A stretch of 51,058 nucleotides of DNA, from assembly GCA_964432595.1 (NCBI GenBank), contig CAYSOF010000036.1, positions 1 to 51,058 on the forward strand, written 5' to 3'. Shown in pieces: positions 40,608 through 48,731 of the stretch. The first letter of the stretch is position 1, and each line of letters begins with the position of its first letter. The DNA is from DASYLJ01 sp964432595. GTDB taxonomy: Bacteria; Desulfobacterota; Binatia; DP-6. Both the position numbers and the translations under genes were made by a program. The notes under the pieces were generated by a model. The model did not search any database and was not told the DNA's origin. It saw nothing but the letters and a program-made list of their open reading frames with translations.

Positions 40608-41777
40608 TCACTTCCTCGGCATGCCCAGGCCGCGCTGGGCGATGATGATGCGCTGGATCTCGTTCGTGCCGCCGCCGAAGCGCTGCATCGGCGCGATCGT
40701 GTAGAGCCACTGGAGCCGCCCGTGCAGCGGCGCCGCCTCGTCGTCGCCCATCTGCCCGGCGAGCCCCATGATCTCCATGCCCGTGCCCGCGAAGTGCGCG
40801 TTCAGCTCGCTGACGTAGACCTTGCTGATCGAGCCTTCCTTGGTCGGCACCTCGCCCTGGTCGATGAGCCACGCGTTCAGGAGACCGATCTGGCGGCCCA
40901 CCTCCACGCGCATCTCGAGATCGGCCATCGCGCGGCGGACCCACGGGATCGTGCCGAGCGCCTTGCCGTCGCGCTTGCTCCTGCGCACGAACGTCTTCAG
41001 CTCGGCGAGGAGCCGCTGCAGCATGCCGACGCAGCCGATCTGGATGCGCTCGAAGTCGAGCGCCATCATCGCATAGTAGAAGCCCATCCCGCGCGCGCCG
41101 ATCAGGTGGTCGCGCGGCACGCGGACGTTGTCGAAGAACACCGCGTTCGTCCGGATGTTGGACATCGTCCAGATGCCCTGCACCTCGATGCCGGGGCGGT
41201 CCATCGGGACGATGATCATCGAGATGCCCTGATGCTTGCGCGCGTCGGGCTCGGTGCGGACGGCCACCCAGTTGTGCGTCGCGGTGTGCGCACCGGTGTT
41301 CCACATCTTCTGGCCGTTGATGACCCATTCGTCGCCGTCGAGCTCGGCGCGCGTCGTGAGCGCGGCCAGGTCGGTGCCGGCGGCGGGCTCGGAGTACGCG
41401 ACCGCGAAGTCGACGTCGCCGTGCAGGATGGGCTGCAGCCACGTGGCCTTCTGCTCGTCGGTGCCCTCGCGGAGGATCGTCGGCGCCACCGAGGTGATCG
41501 ACAGGTTCATCGCGGGCGCGCCCGCCGCCTGCATCTCCTCGATGAAGATGTACTGCTCGACGGCGTTCTTCCCCATGCCGCCGAAGTCCTTCGGCCAGCC
41601 GACGCCCCACCAGCCCTTGTCGAAGAGCTGGCGGTGGAACGCCTTCGCGAGCGGGCCGTCGCCTTCGTTGCCCGCCTGCCGCATCTCGGCGCGCAGCGCC
41701 TCGCTCACGTGGCGCGCGCAGAAGGCGCGGACCTCGTCGCGCCACGCCACCTGCTCGGGCGTGTACTCGTAGCGCAT
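40608..41777 (-). CDS. acyl-CoA dehydrogenase, probable catalytic alpha subunit
   Basis: A 389-residue acyl-CoA dehydrogenase. Motifs include VGWPKDFGGMG, AVAYSEPAAGTDLA, INGQKMWNTGAH, and the helix-G glutamate in LDFERIQIG (about E243), with FGGGTNEIQRIIIAQRGL at the end. The glutamate choice and its small partner suggest an alpha2beta2 FadE-type complex acting on bulky acyl-CoAs such as side-chain or cyclic intermediates. Start: ATG at MRYEYTPEQ; a longer reading from 13 codons upstream lacks support. A palindromic operator candidate lies in the divergent region before it. Confidence 0.9.
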   Translation of the reverse strand: MRYEYTPEQVAWRDEVRAFCARHVSEALRAEMRQAGNEGDGPLAKAFHRQLFDKGWWGVGWPKDFGGMGKNAVEQYIFIEEMQAAGAPAMNLSITSVAPTILREGTDEQKATWLQPILHGDVDFAVAYSEPAAGTDLAALTTRAELDGDEWVINGQKMWNTGAHTATHNWVAVRTEPDARKHQGISMIIVPMDRPGIEVQGIWTMSNIRTNAVFFDNVRVPRDHLIGARGMGFYYAMMALDFERIQIGCVGMLQRLLAELKTFVRRSKRDGKALGTIPWVRRAMADLEMRVEVGRQIGLLNAWLIDQGEVPTKEGSISKVYVSELNAHFAGTGMEIMGLAGQMGDDEAAPLHGRLQWLYTIAPMQRFGGGTNEIQRIIIAQRGLGMPRK

Positions 41778-41819
41778 GCGGGCGGAATCCTTAGGCGAAC
41801 CGCTCCGTGCGCGCAAGGC

Positions 41820-41833
41820 CGAACGGTCGTTCG
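41820..41833. promoter_or_regulatory. TetR-like operator candidate before the acyl-CoA dehydrogenase operon
   Basis: CGAACG-GT-CGTTCG, a perfect 6-2-6 palindrome 43 bp upstream of the acyl-CoA dehydrogenase start and about 75 bp upstream of the beta-helix protein start. The adjoining 11-mer TCGTTCGATTA (41827-41837) is repeated in the P450 promoter. Confidence 0.4.
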
Positions 41834-41842
41834 ATTAGTCCT

Positions 41843-41891
41843 GACGACCGGCGGGCTTACGCCGTAACGCGCGATCTTACGGCTGGTCGTC
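41843..41891 (+). promoter_or_regulatory. 5' leader stem-loop abutting the ribosome-binding site
   Basis: Outer arms GACGACC/GGTCGTC and inner arms GCCGTAA/TTACGGC (9-base loop) stack into one hairpin with a small asymmetric bulge. It ends next to the GAGGAGG ribosome-binding site of the beta-helix protein gene, so it could control translation or stabilise the mRNA. Confidence 0.4.
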
Positions 41892-41907
41892 GAGGAGGCA
41901 TTTTGCC

Positions 41908-43926
41908 ATGACGACGACAGGACGGATCGCGAGCGTTTTCGGTGCCCTGGCCCTGCTTGCCGGGTCGGGTGTCGCCCGGGCGGGCGGCGTGGTCGGCACG
42001 GGAACGCCGGGGAGCTGCACGCCCGCGGCGTTCGCGCAGGCCCTGACGGGCGGCGGCACGGTCACCTTCGACTGCGGGCCCGCCCCGCACACCATCGTCG
42101 TGTCGCAGCGGCACACCATCGCCGCCGACACGACGATCGCCGGCGGCGACCTGATCGCGCTGAGCGGCGGCGGCATGCGCGGGCTCTTCACCGTGCAGAC
42201 CGGCCGCACGCTGGCGCTGCAGCGCATCGCCCTGCGTGACGGCGGCGTCGAGAACTGGGCCGTCTTCGTCTCCGACAATGCGACGCTGCAGGCGAACGGC
42301 GTCGTCGTCGAGCAGTGCCTGCGCGGCGGCATCTACAACGCCGGCGGCACGGTGACGGTGGCCGACTCGACGTTCGTCGCGAACGACGCGACGGCGGCCG
42401 GTGCCGCGCTCACGAACGAAGCCGGCGGCATGCTGACGGTGGAACGCACCGTCTTCGCCGGCAACCTGAACGGCGCCGTCTTCAGCACGGGCCCGACGAC
42501 GATCACCGATTCGGTCTTCGGCGACAACCGCGGCGACAGCGGCGGCGGCGGCGCGATCCTCCACAACGCGTCGATGCAGGTGACGCGCTGCCGCTTCGAG
42601 CGCAACCACGCGACCGCCGGCGGCGCGATCCTCGGCTCGGGCGCGCTCGTGGTCGAGGACAGCGTCTTCTCGCGCAACGAGGCGACGGTCCTCGATGGCG
42701 GCGCCGTCCAGCTCTACAACCAGACGCAGACGCCGAGCAGCGTGACGGTACGCGCGTCGACGTTCACCGAGAACGAGGCGGCCCGGGCCGGCGGCGCCGT
42801 GCGCTGCGACGCGCCCTTCGGCACGTGCACGTTCGAGAACGTCACGTTCTCCCGCAACTTCGCCCTGCAGGACGGCTCCGCCTCCGAGCTCTCGGTGAAG
42901 AGCGGCACGACGGTCGCGACGCACGTCACCGTGCTGGGCGGCGGCTCGCCCGCGATCGAGCGCGTCGGCGGGACGCTCACGCTGCGCAACAGCGTCGTCG
43001 ACGACGGCGTCTGCGCCGGCAGCGTCACCGACGGCGGCGGCAACGTCCAGGGCGCGCCCGACATGTGCGCGGCCGGCTTCCAGACGGGCGATCCCGCGCT
43101 GTTCGCGCTCGGCGGCAATGGCGGCCTGACCCCGACGCACGAGCTCGGCACGTCGAGCGCGGCGCTCCACGCGGCCTCGACCGGCTGCCTGCCGACCGAT
43201 CAGCGCGGCGTCGCGCGCCCGATGCTCTCCTGCGACGCCGGCGCCTTCCAGCGCGGCGCGCGGCCGGTGCCGATGTTCCTCGAGCCGGACCGCACGACGG
43301 CGGGCGGCCCGGACTTCACGCTGGTGGTGCACGGGGTGAGCTTCCTCGGCGGCGAGTGGCCGACGCGGGCCCTCTGGAACGGCGAGCCGCTGCCCACCGT
43401 CGTCCTCAGCTCGACGGAGCTCGCCGTCTCGGTGCCCGCGGCGCTGATCGCGACCGTCGGCGTCGCGACGATCACGCTCGAAACCCCGAATCCGCCGGTG
43501 CCGGACGGCGGCGTCTCCACGAACGAGCTGCTCTTCACCATCGAGGCGTTCACGCCGCCCCCACCGCCGCCCCCGCCGCCGCCGCCGGCCGACGCGTGCG
43601 ACGGTCTCACCGGCTACGACGCCGTCCTCTGCGCGATCGACCAGGCGCGCACGCCCGGACGCTTCTGCACCCCCGCCGACCTCGATCCGAAGCTCGAGCG
43701 CTCGCTGCAGACCGCGCTCGGCAAGGCCGCGACCCTCGTCGGCGGCGCGCAGGACGCCCCCGCGAAGCGCCAGGCGCGCTCGCTGCGCCGCGCCCGCGCC
43801 CAGCTGACGAAGCTCGCTCGCCGCGCCGCAGGCAAGCGCGCCGGCAAGACGACGGCCGCGTGCAAGCGCACGATCGCCGACGGCATGAACACGCTCGCGA
43901 CCGACGTCGCGGGCCTGGCGAGCTGA
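41908..43926 (+). CDS. secreted right-handed beta-helix protein with IPT/TIG, polyproline and C-terminal helical domain
   Basis: A 672-residue exported protein with a signal peptide (residues 1-25, ending ARA). Residues about 60-370 carry repeating beta-helix rungs (AGGAILGSGALVVEDSVFSRN-like repeats, choice-of-anchor-Q type). An IPT/TIG-like segment (FTLVVHGVSFLGGEWP) follows near residue 470, then an 11-proline linker near 555 and a C-terminal helical domain with two cysteines and Lys/Arg-rich helices. The layout is that of a surface-exposed adhesin- or polysaccharide-binding-like protein; no catalytic residue is evident. A strong GAGGAGG site sets the start. It is followed after 14 bp by the sulfotransferase. 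Confidence 0.8.
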   Translation: MTTTGRIASVFGALALLAGSGVARAGGVVGTGTPGSCTPAAFAQALTGGGTVTFDCGPAPHTIVVSQRHTIAADTTIAGGDLIALSGGGMRGLFTVQTGRTLALQRIALRDGGVENWAVFVSDNATLQANGVVVEQCLRGGIYNAGGTVTVADSTFVANDATAAGAALTNEAGGMLTVERTVFAGNLNGAVFSTGPTTITDSVFGDNRGDSGGGGAILHNASMQVTRCRFERNHATAGGAILGSGALVVEDSVFSRNEATVLDGGAVQLYNQTQTPSSVTVRASTFTENEAARAGGAVRCDAPFGTCTFENVTFSRNFALQDGSASELSVKSGTTVATHVTVLGGGSPAIERVGGTLTLRNSVVDDGVCAGSVTDGGGNVQGAPDMCAAGFQTGDPALFALGGNGGLTPTHELGTSSAALHAASTGCLPTDQRGVARPMLSCDAGAFQRGARPVPMFLEPDRTTAGGPDFTLVVHGVSFLGGEWPTRALWNGEPLPTVVLSSTELAVSVPAALIATVGVATITLETPNPPVPDGGVSTNELLFTIEAFTPPPPPPPPPPPADACDGLTGYDAVLCAIDQARTPGRFCTPADLDPKLERSLQTALGKAATLVGGAQDAPAKRQARSLRRARAQLTKLARRAAGKRAGKTTAACKRTIADGMNTLATDVAGLAS

Positions 43927-43940
43927 GCGGAGGGAGGACG

Positions 43941-44891
43941 ATGATCACCTGGCCCACCAAGACCCGCGAGCTCCACAACCACCACTTCGACTCGACGGTG
44001 TGGAACGACTTCGCCTTCCGCGACGACGACGTGGTGATCTCGACCTACGCCAAGTCCGGCACCACCTGGACGCAGCAGATCGTCGGCCAGCTCCTCTTCG
44101 GAGGGGCGGCCGACGTCCCGGTCAACGCGCTCTCCCCCTGGCTCGACCTGCGCGTGCCGCCGGCGGCGGAGAAGCTGGCCGCACTCGAGGCGCAGACGCA
44201 CCGCCGCTTCATGAAGACGCACCTCCCGGTCGACGCGCTCGTCTACTCGCCACGCGCCAAGTACCTCTACATCGGCCGCGACGGGCGCGACGTCGTGTGG
44301 AGCCTCCATCATCACCACGTGACCGCCAACGCCGAGTTCTACGCGACGCTGAACGACACGCCGGGACGCGTCGGCCCGCCGATCGCGCCGCCGGTGCGCG
44401 ACGTCCGCCAGTATTTTCTCGACTGGCTGGCGCTCGACGGGTTTCCGTTCTGGTCGTTCTGGGACAACGTCCGCAGCTGGTGGGCGATCCGCGACCTGCC
44501 GAATCTGCTGTTCGTCCACTTCGCCGACCTGAAGGCCGACCCCGACGGCGAGATTCGTCGCATCGCCGAGTTCCTCGAGGTGCCGATCTACCCCGATCGG
44601 TGGCCGACCATCCTCGAGCACTGCTCGTTCGAGTGGATGAAGCGCCACGCCGATCTGAGCGCCCCGCTCGGCGGCGCGCTCTGGAACGGCGGCGCGAGCA
44701 CGTTCATCAACCGCGGCCACAACGGCCGCTGGCGCGACGTGCTCACGGCCGACGACGTCGCGCGCTACGAGGCACGCTGCGAACGCGAGCTCGGCGTCGA
44801 GTGCGCGCGCTGGCTCGCGCACGGCACGCGGTCGCGTGTCCCGGAGGGTCAGAGCATCCAGTCGACGGCGCCGTCGGCCGGCGGCTCGTAG
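43941..44891 (+). CDS. sulfotransferase family protein
   Basis: A 316-residue sulfotransferase. The PAPS 5'-phosphosulfate loop is YAKSGTTWTQQI (residues 36-47), a catalytic-histidine-type KTHLP follows, and the 3'-phosphate motif is YIGRDGRDVVWS. The C-terminal RGHNGRWRD is the usual cofactor-binding end segment. It transfers sulfate from PAPS to an alcohol, phenol or amine; acceptor unknown. GGAGGGAGG precedes the ATG. Its 3' end overlaps the convergent AAA gene by 43 bp, but its own frame is clearly the coding one. Confidence 0.9.
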   Translation: MITWPTKTRELHNHHFDSTVWNDFAFRDDDVVISTYAKSGTTWTQQIVGQLLFGGAADVPVNALSPWLDLRVPPAAEKLAALEAQTHRRFMKTHLPVDALVYSPRAKYLYIGRDGRDVVWSLHHHHVTANAEFYATLNDTPGRVGPPIAPPVRDVRQYFLDWLALDGFPFWSFWDNVRSWWAIRDLPNLLFVHFADLKADPDGEIRRIAEFLEVPIYPDRWPTILEHCSFEWMKRHADLSAPLGGALWNGGASTFINRGHNGRWRDVLTADDVARYEARCERELGVECARWLAHGTRSRVPEGQSIQSTAPSAGGS

Positions 44892-47800
44892 CCGCAGTAC
44901 GTCCCGGTGCGGACGCGCTCGGCCAGCGCCGGGCCGAGCGCGGGAATCGCCTCAGTGATCCGCCGCAGCGTGCCGCGGATGCTCTGCGTGACCGCGGCAC
45001 GGGCCCGCTCGCTGGCCTGGCCCGTCCGCCGCTCCCGGCCGCCGAGGCCGACCGCGCTCGCGAGCTGGTCGGTGAGGAACTCGATCTCGCCGCGCGTGCG
45101 CTCGACGCGGCCGCGATCGGCGAACTGCTCGGCCTCGGCGAGCTCTTCGCGCAGCTCGCGCAGCCGGGCGCGGTAGGCGGCCCGCGCCTGCCCGTCCAGG
45201 ATCGCGCCGGCGTCGGCGGTCTTGAGATACCGCTTGGCGTCGGCGTCGTCGCGACGGGACGCCACCGCGACGAGATCGAGCACGTGCACGTCGCGCCCGG
45301 GGTGCTGGAGCAGATGCGCGACGTAGTGCAGGCCCTTGGCGTCCTTCAGGTGCAACACCCGGCCGTCGTGCGTGATCGTCCACATCTCGCCGTCGCGACG
45401 AAACGTCGAACCGCGCGGCGGCGGGATCGTGATGCCGGCGCCGCTCTCGTCGCCGCGCACCATCGCGGCCAGGGCGAGCACCATTTGCATGCCGAGATCG
45501 CGACCGAGGCGCTCCGCTTCGTCGAGCACCACACGGATGCGGTCGCGATCGGCGGGATGGCCGCGCCGGCGCAGGATCGTGGCGTAGTCCACCAGCGCGC
45601 GCGCGAGAAACGGCCGCGCGCCCATCGCGCGATGCAGGCGCAGCGCGGCGGCGTAGTGGCGCTCGGCGTCGTCCCAGCGCTCGACCGATGCGGCCAGCGC
45701 GCCGAGGGCCCACGCGACGGCCCCGACGCACGCGCGGCCGTTGCCGAGCGTGATCGTCTCGCCCGCGTGCGGCAGGAGCCGCGCGTACAGCGCCTCCGCG
45801 ATCATCGGGTCGTGCACGTCGTTCCGGAACACGAACGCGAGACACGTCATCGAGACGAGCCAGTAGCCGTCGTGCTGCAGCGCCGCGAAGTCGTTGGCCG
45901 CCATCGCCTCGAGCTCGACGCGCGCGGTGTAGACGTCGCCCTGCTCGGCGAGGAAGTAGGCGTGCACGGCACGAAAGATCGCGTTCAGCGGCTGCAACCG
46001 GCGCGCGGTGTCGATCATCTCGCGCGCGGCGTCGATACGTCCCTCCTGCGCGAAGAGGATCAGGCGCTGCACCAGGACGGTCTCGGTGGCGAGCGGACCG
46101 AACGCGCGGCGCCCGTGCTCGGCGCTGGTGTCGATGAGCGCGTCGGCGGCGCGGACGTCGCCTTCGAGCAGCGCGCGCGTCACCAGGAGCCCCGTCGACA
46201 GCCAGAGGTGGTGCGGATCGCCCAGACGCTCGGCGAGACGGTGGCACGCCTGGATGGCGTCGTACGCGGCCGGCGCGTTGCCGGCCTGGAGATGCGTCGC
46301 GGCCACGAGCTCCCAGCCCACGCATTGGACCATCGGACGGCCGAGGCGATCGCCCAGCGCGACGACCTCCTTCGCGTCCGCCAGGCGCTCGTCCTGCGCC
46401 GTCGGCACGAGCGTCCAGGCGCGACAGATGAGGCACCAGGCGACGACGTCGGGCCGGTCGAGGGTGCGCGCCATCGCCAGCCCCCGGTCGGCGAGCTCGC
46501 GCGCGCGGGCGACCCGCCCGTAGTCGAAGCAGCCCGACGCGAGCGTGCTCAGCACGCGCGCGGCGTGCGGGGACACGGTGTCGCCGAGGACGGTGGCAGC
46601 CTCCTCCAGCACTTCGAGCACGCGCGCCTCGATCGCGGCGTCGGTGGTGCGGAACCACATGCCGTCGCGGAGCGCGGCGCGGACGAGGAGCTCGTCGTCG
46701 CCGAGCGCGCGCGCGACGTCGGCGGCGGCGAGGAAGGTGACGGTGGCCTCGCGCGCGTCGCCCGCCCGTTTGCGCGCGGTGGCCAGGCCGAGCAGCAGCT
46801 CGGCGCGCCGGCGCGGCTCCTTGTGCGGCAGCAGCTCGAACGCGGCCAGGGCCTGCTGCCAGTGCCGCGCGCTCTCGTCCCACGCGCCGAGCGACTTGGC
46901 GTGCTGCGCGGCGCGCGTCGCCGCCGCGACGGCGCGATCGGCGAGACCGAGCGGCGCCGCCGCGAGCATGTGATGGGCGATCTCGGCGAGGTGCTGATCG
47001 CGATCGTCGCGCTCTTCGAGCAGGCGCGCGAGATCGCGATGATGGGCGAGCCGTCGCGCCGACGGCAGGCCGGCGTAGACGACCTCGCGCACGACCGCGT
47101 GGGCGAAGCGGTAGACGCCCGGCGCCGTCTCGACGACCAGGCCGGCTGCCACGGCGACGTCGAGCGCGCCCAGGACGGCCGCCGGGTCGGCCTCGGCGAC
47201 CGCCGCCAGCAGCGGGACCGCGAAGTCCGGCCCGACGACCGCGGCGCGCGCGAGCGTCTCGCCGACGTCGGCCGGCAGCTGCTCGACCCGTCGAGCCACC
47301 ACCTCGCGCACGGTCGGCGGCACCGGCAGCGCGTCGAGCGCGTCGGCCTGCAGCACCGCGAGACGGCGCTGCTCGACGAGCCAGCGGATCGTTTCGGCGA
47401 CGAAGAAGGGATTGCCGCCGGTATGACCGAGCAGCGCGTCCACCGCGGCGGCGGACGGCGCGACGCCGCTGCCGGCCGCGACGTACTCGTGCACGGCGGC
47501 CCGCTCGAGCCCGTGCAGCGTCACGCGCCGGGTGGCGGCGGCGCGGGTGATTTCCGCCAGGGCGGCGTAGAGCGGCCGTCCGGGCACGACGGCTTCGAGG
47601 CGATGCGTCGCCACGGCCATCAGGCGGAGCCGTCCCACGTGCGCCGCGAGGAACTCGAGCAGCGCCAGCGAGCCGCGGTCGGCCCAGTGGACGTCCTCGA
47701 AGACCAGCACGACGGCCGCCGCCTGCGTCCGCTGCGCCAGCCATCCGACCACCGCGTCGGCCTGCTGGAACCGGGTGGTCTCGGCGGCGTCGCCCACGTC

Positions 47801-48097
47801 GAGCGGCGGCGGGCCGGCGCCCTCCGTCGCCATGGCGCGGAGGATCTGCCGCCACGGCCACAGCTCGGGGGCCCCCTCCATCGCGTCGCATTGCCCGAGG
47901 TGCGTGGTGACACCCGCCGCCGCCGCGTCCGCGGCCAGCTCCTCGACGAGCCGGGACTTGCCGATACCGGGCTCGCCGCCCACGAGGACCAGGCGGCCCT
48001 GCCCGCGCTGGGCGTCGGCCAGGGCGGCCCGGAGCTGGGCCCGCTCGGGCTCACGCCCGACGAACGGCGAGCGATTCGGCGGCGGATCGGGAACCAT
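44849..48097 (-). CDS. AAA ATPase / TPR regulator with conserved C-terminal domain
   Basis: A 1082-residue protein. Residues 1-300 form a STAND-type ATPase: VGREPERAQL, Walker A GGEPGIGKS (40-48), Walker B LVFEDVHWAD (131-140). A long TPR-like helical region (about 380-880) follows. The C-terminal part (about 897-1082) has a distinct pattern: LKDAKGLHYVAHLLQHPGRD, a coiled-coil (LRELREELAEAEQ), RRTGQASERARAAVTQSIR and VRTGTYCGYEP. I have seen this tail with similar ATPases, but it lacks a LuxR or other known DNA-binding helix-turn-helix. The protein is likely a signalling ATPase; the effector is unknown. ATG at MVPDPPPN; convergent with the sulfotransferase. Confidence 0.78.
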   Translation of the reverse strand: MVPDPPPNRSPFVGREPERAQLRAALADAQRGQGRLVLVGGEPGIGKSRLVEELAADAAAAGVTTHLGQCDAMEGAPELWPWRQILRAMATEGAGPPPLDVGDAAETTRFQQADAVVGWLAQRTQAAAVVLVFEDVHWADRGSLALLEFLAAHVGRLRLMAVATHRLEAVVPGRPLYAALAEITRAAATRRVTLHGLERAAVHEYVAAGSGVAPSAAAVDALLGHTGGNPFFVAETIRWLVEQRRLAVLQADALDALPVPPTVREVVARRVEQLPADVGETLARAAVVGPDFAVPLLAAVAEADPAAVLGALDVAVAAGLVVETAPGVYRFAHAVVREVVYAGLPSARRLAHHRDLARLLEERDDRDQHLAEIAHHMLAAAPLGLADRAVAAATRAAQHAKSLGAWDESARHWQQALAAFELLPHKEPRRRAELLLGLATARKRAGDAREATVTFLAAADVARALGDDELLVRAALRDGMWFRTTDAAIEARVLEVLEEAATVLGDTVSPHAARVLSTLASGCFDYGRVARARELADRGLAMARTLDRPDVVAWCLICRAWTLVPTAQDERLADAKEVVALGDRLGRPMVQCVGWELVAATHLQAGNAPAAYDAIQACHRLAERLGDPHHLWLSTGLLVTRALLEGDVRAADALIDTSAEHGRRAFGPLATETVLVQRLILFAQEGRIDAAREMIDTARRLQPLNAIFRAVHAYFLAEQGDVYTARVELEAMAANDFAALQHDGYWLVSMTCLAFVFRNDVHDPMIAEALYARLLPHAGETITLGNGRACVGAVAWALGALAASVERWDDAERHYAAALRLHRAMGARPFLARALVDYATILRRRGHPADRDRIRVVLDEAERLGRDLGMQMVLALAAMVRGDESGAGITIPPPRGSTFRRDGEMWTITHDGRVLHLKDAKGLHYVAHLLQHPGRDVHVLDLVAVASRRDDADAKRYLKTADAGAILDGQARAAYRARLRELREELAEAEQFADRGRVERTRGEIEFLTDQLASAVGLGGRERRTGQASERARAAVTQSIRGTLRRITEAIPALGPALAERVRTGTYCGYEPPADGAVDWML

Positions 48098-48136
48098 CGG
48101 GGTGGGCAAGAAGTACCAGGCTGCGAGCGTCGGGCG

Positions 48137-48164
48137 GTAGCGACTCGCTACTCCCGAAGTAGCG
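48137..48164. promoter_or_regulatory. three-armed repeat (alternative hairpins) upstream of a secreted-protein gene
   Basis: GTAGCG, CGCTAC and GTAGCG in series let two mutually exclusive hairpins form. They lie 20 bp before the ATG of the secreted protein and 40 bp from the AAA gene start, so they may be an operator or a small attenuator-like switch. Confidence 0.3.
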
Positions 48165-48184
48165 CGTTCAGGGCGGAGGTATTC

Positions 48185-48721
48185 ATGTTGTCGTGGCGAA
48201 CCGTCCGAACCGTGTCCGCGATCTGCGTCTGCGTCTCGTTCCCCGGCCGCTCCGACGCCTTCCAGGCGACCGGACCTGGCCGGAACGCCTCGGCCGCGTC
48301 GGCCAGGCTGCAGTCCAACTTCACGTCGCCCGACGTCACCGTCACGATCGTGAAGGGCGTCCGCAAGCGGCTGCTCGTCGCGCACGTCTACGCCGAGACG
48401 GCGGGCAACACGATCGAGGGCGCTCGCATCGAGATGCGGGTGACCGCCAACGGCATCCAGATGGAGCCGGGCTCCCCGTTCCGCCCCTTCCACGCGACGA
48501 AGTGCACCGTCGGACGCATCACGCCGACGCCGGTGCTCGAGCTCGACGCCAGCTGCATCGCGTCCGGCACGTTCTGGCTCGACCTCGACACGGTCGACCC
48601 GGCACTCTTCATCGGCAAGGAGATCGTCGTCGCGCTCTCGACGCTCGGGCAGCGGCTCGAGGACAGCGCGTTCATCCGCGACGGCTTCGTGTCGATCGTC
48701 GCCGAGCTGGTGAAGAAGTAG
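48185..48721 (+). CDS. exported protein of unknown function
   Basis: A 178-residue protein with a probable signal peptide (MLSWRTVRTVSAICVCVSFPG, cleavage near SDA). The mature part is beta-rich (VTVTIVKGVRKRLLVAHVYAE; TFWLDLDTVDPALFIGKEIVVALS) and contains two cysteines. No family recognised. GGAGG lies just before the ATG. It shares the divergent region with the AAA regulator and ends 10 bp before the convergent histidine kinase. Confidence 0.6.
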   Translation: MLSWRTVRTVSAICVCVSFPGRSDAFQATGPGRNASAASARLQSNFTSPDVTVTIVKGVRKRLLVAHVYAETAGNTIEGARIEMRVTANGIQMEPGSPFRPFHATKCTVGRITPTPVLELDASCIASGTFWLDLDTVDPALFIGKEIVVALSTLGQRLEDSAFIRDGFVSIVAELVKK

Positions 48722-48731
48722 TCGGGCGGCC

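Noticed and set aside
43556..43590. Run of proline codons as a repeat element
   Set aside because: It encodes a polyproline linker inside an intact surface protein and not a mobile or regulatory repeat.
44000..48721. A 1573-codon open reading frame on the plus strand antisense to the AAA regulator
   Set aside because: It lies opposite a protein with clear Walker motifs, is very rich in Arg/Ala with no recognisable domain, and only its last 178 codons look like a real gene with its own ribosome-binding site. High GC makes long antisense frames common.
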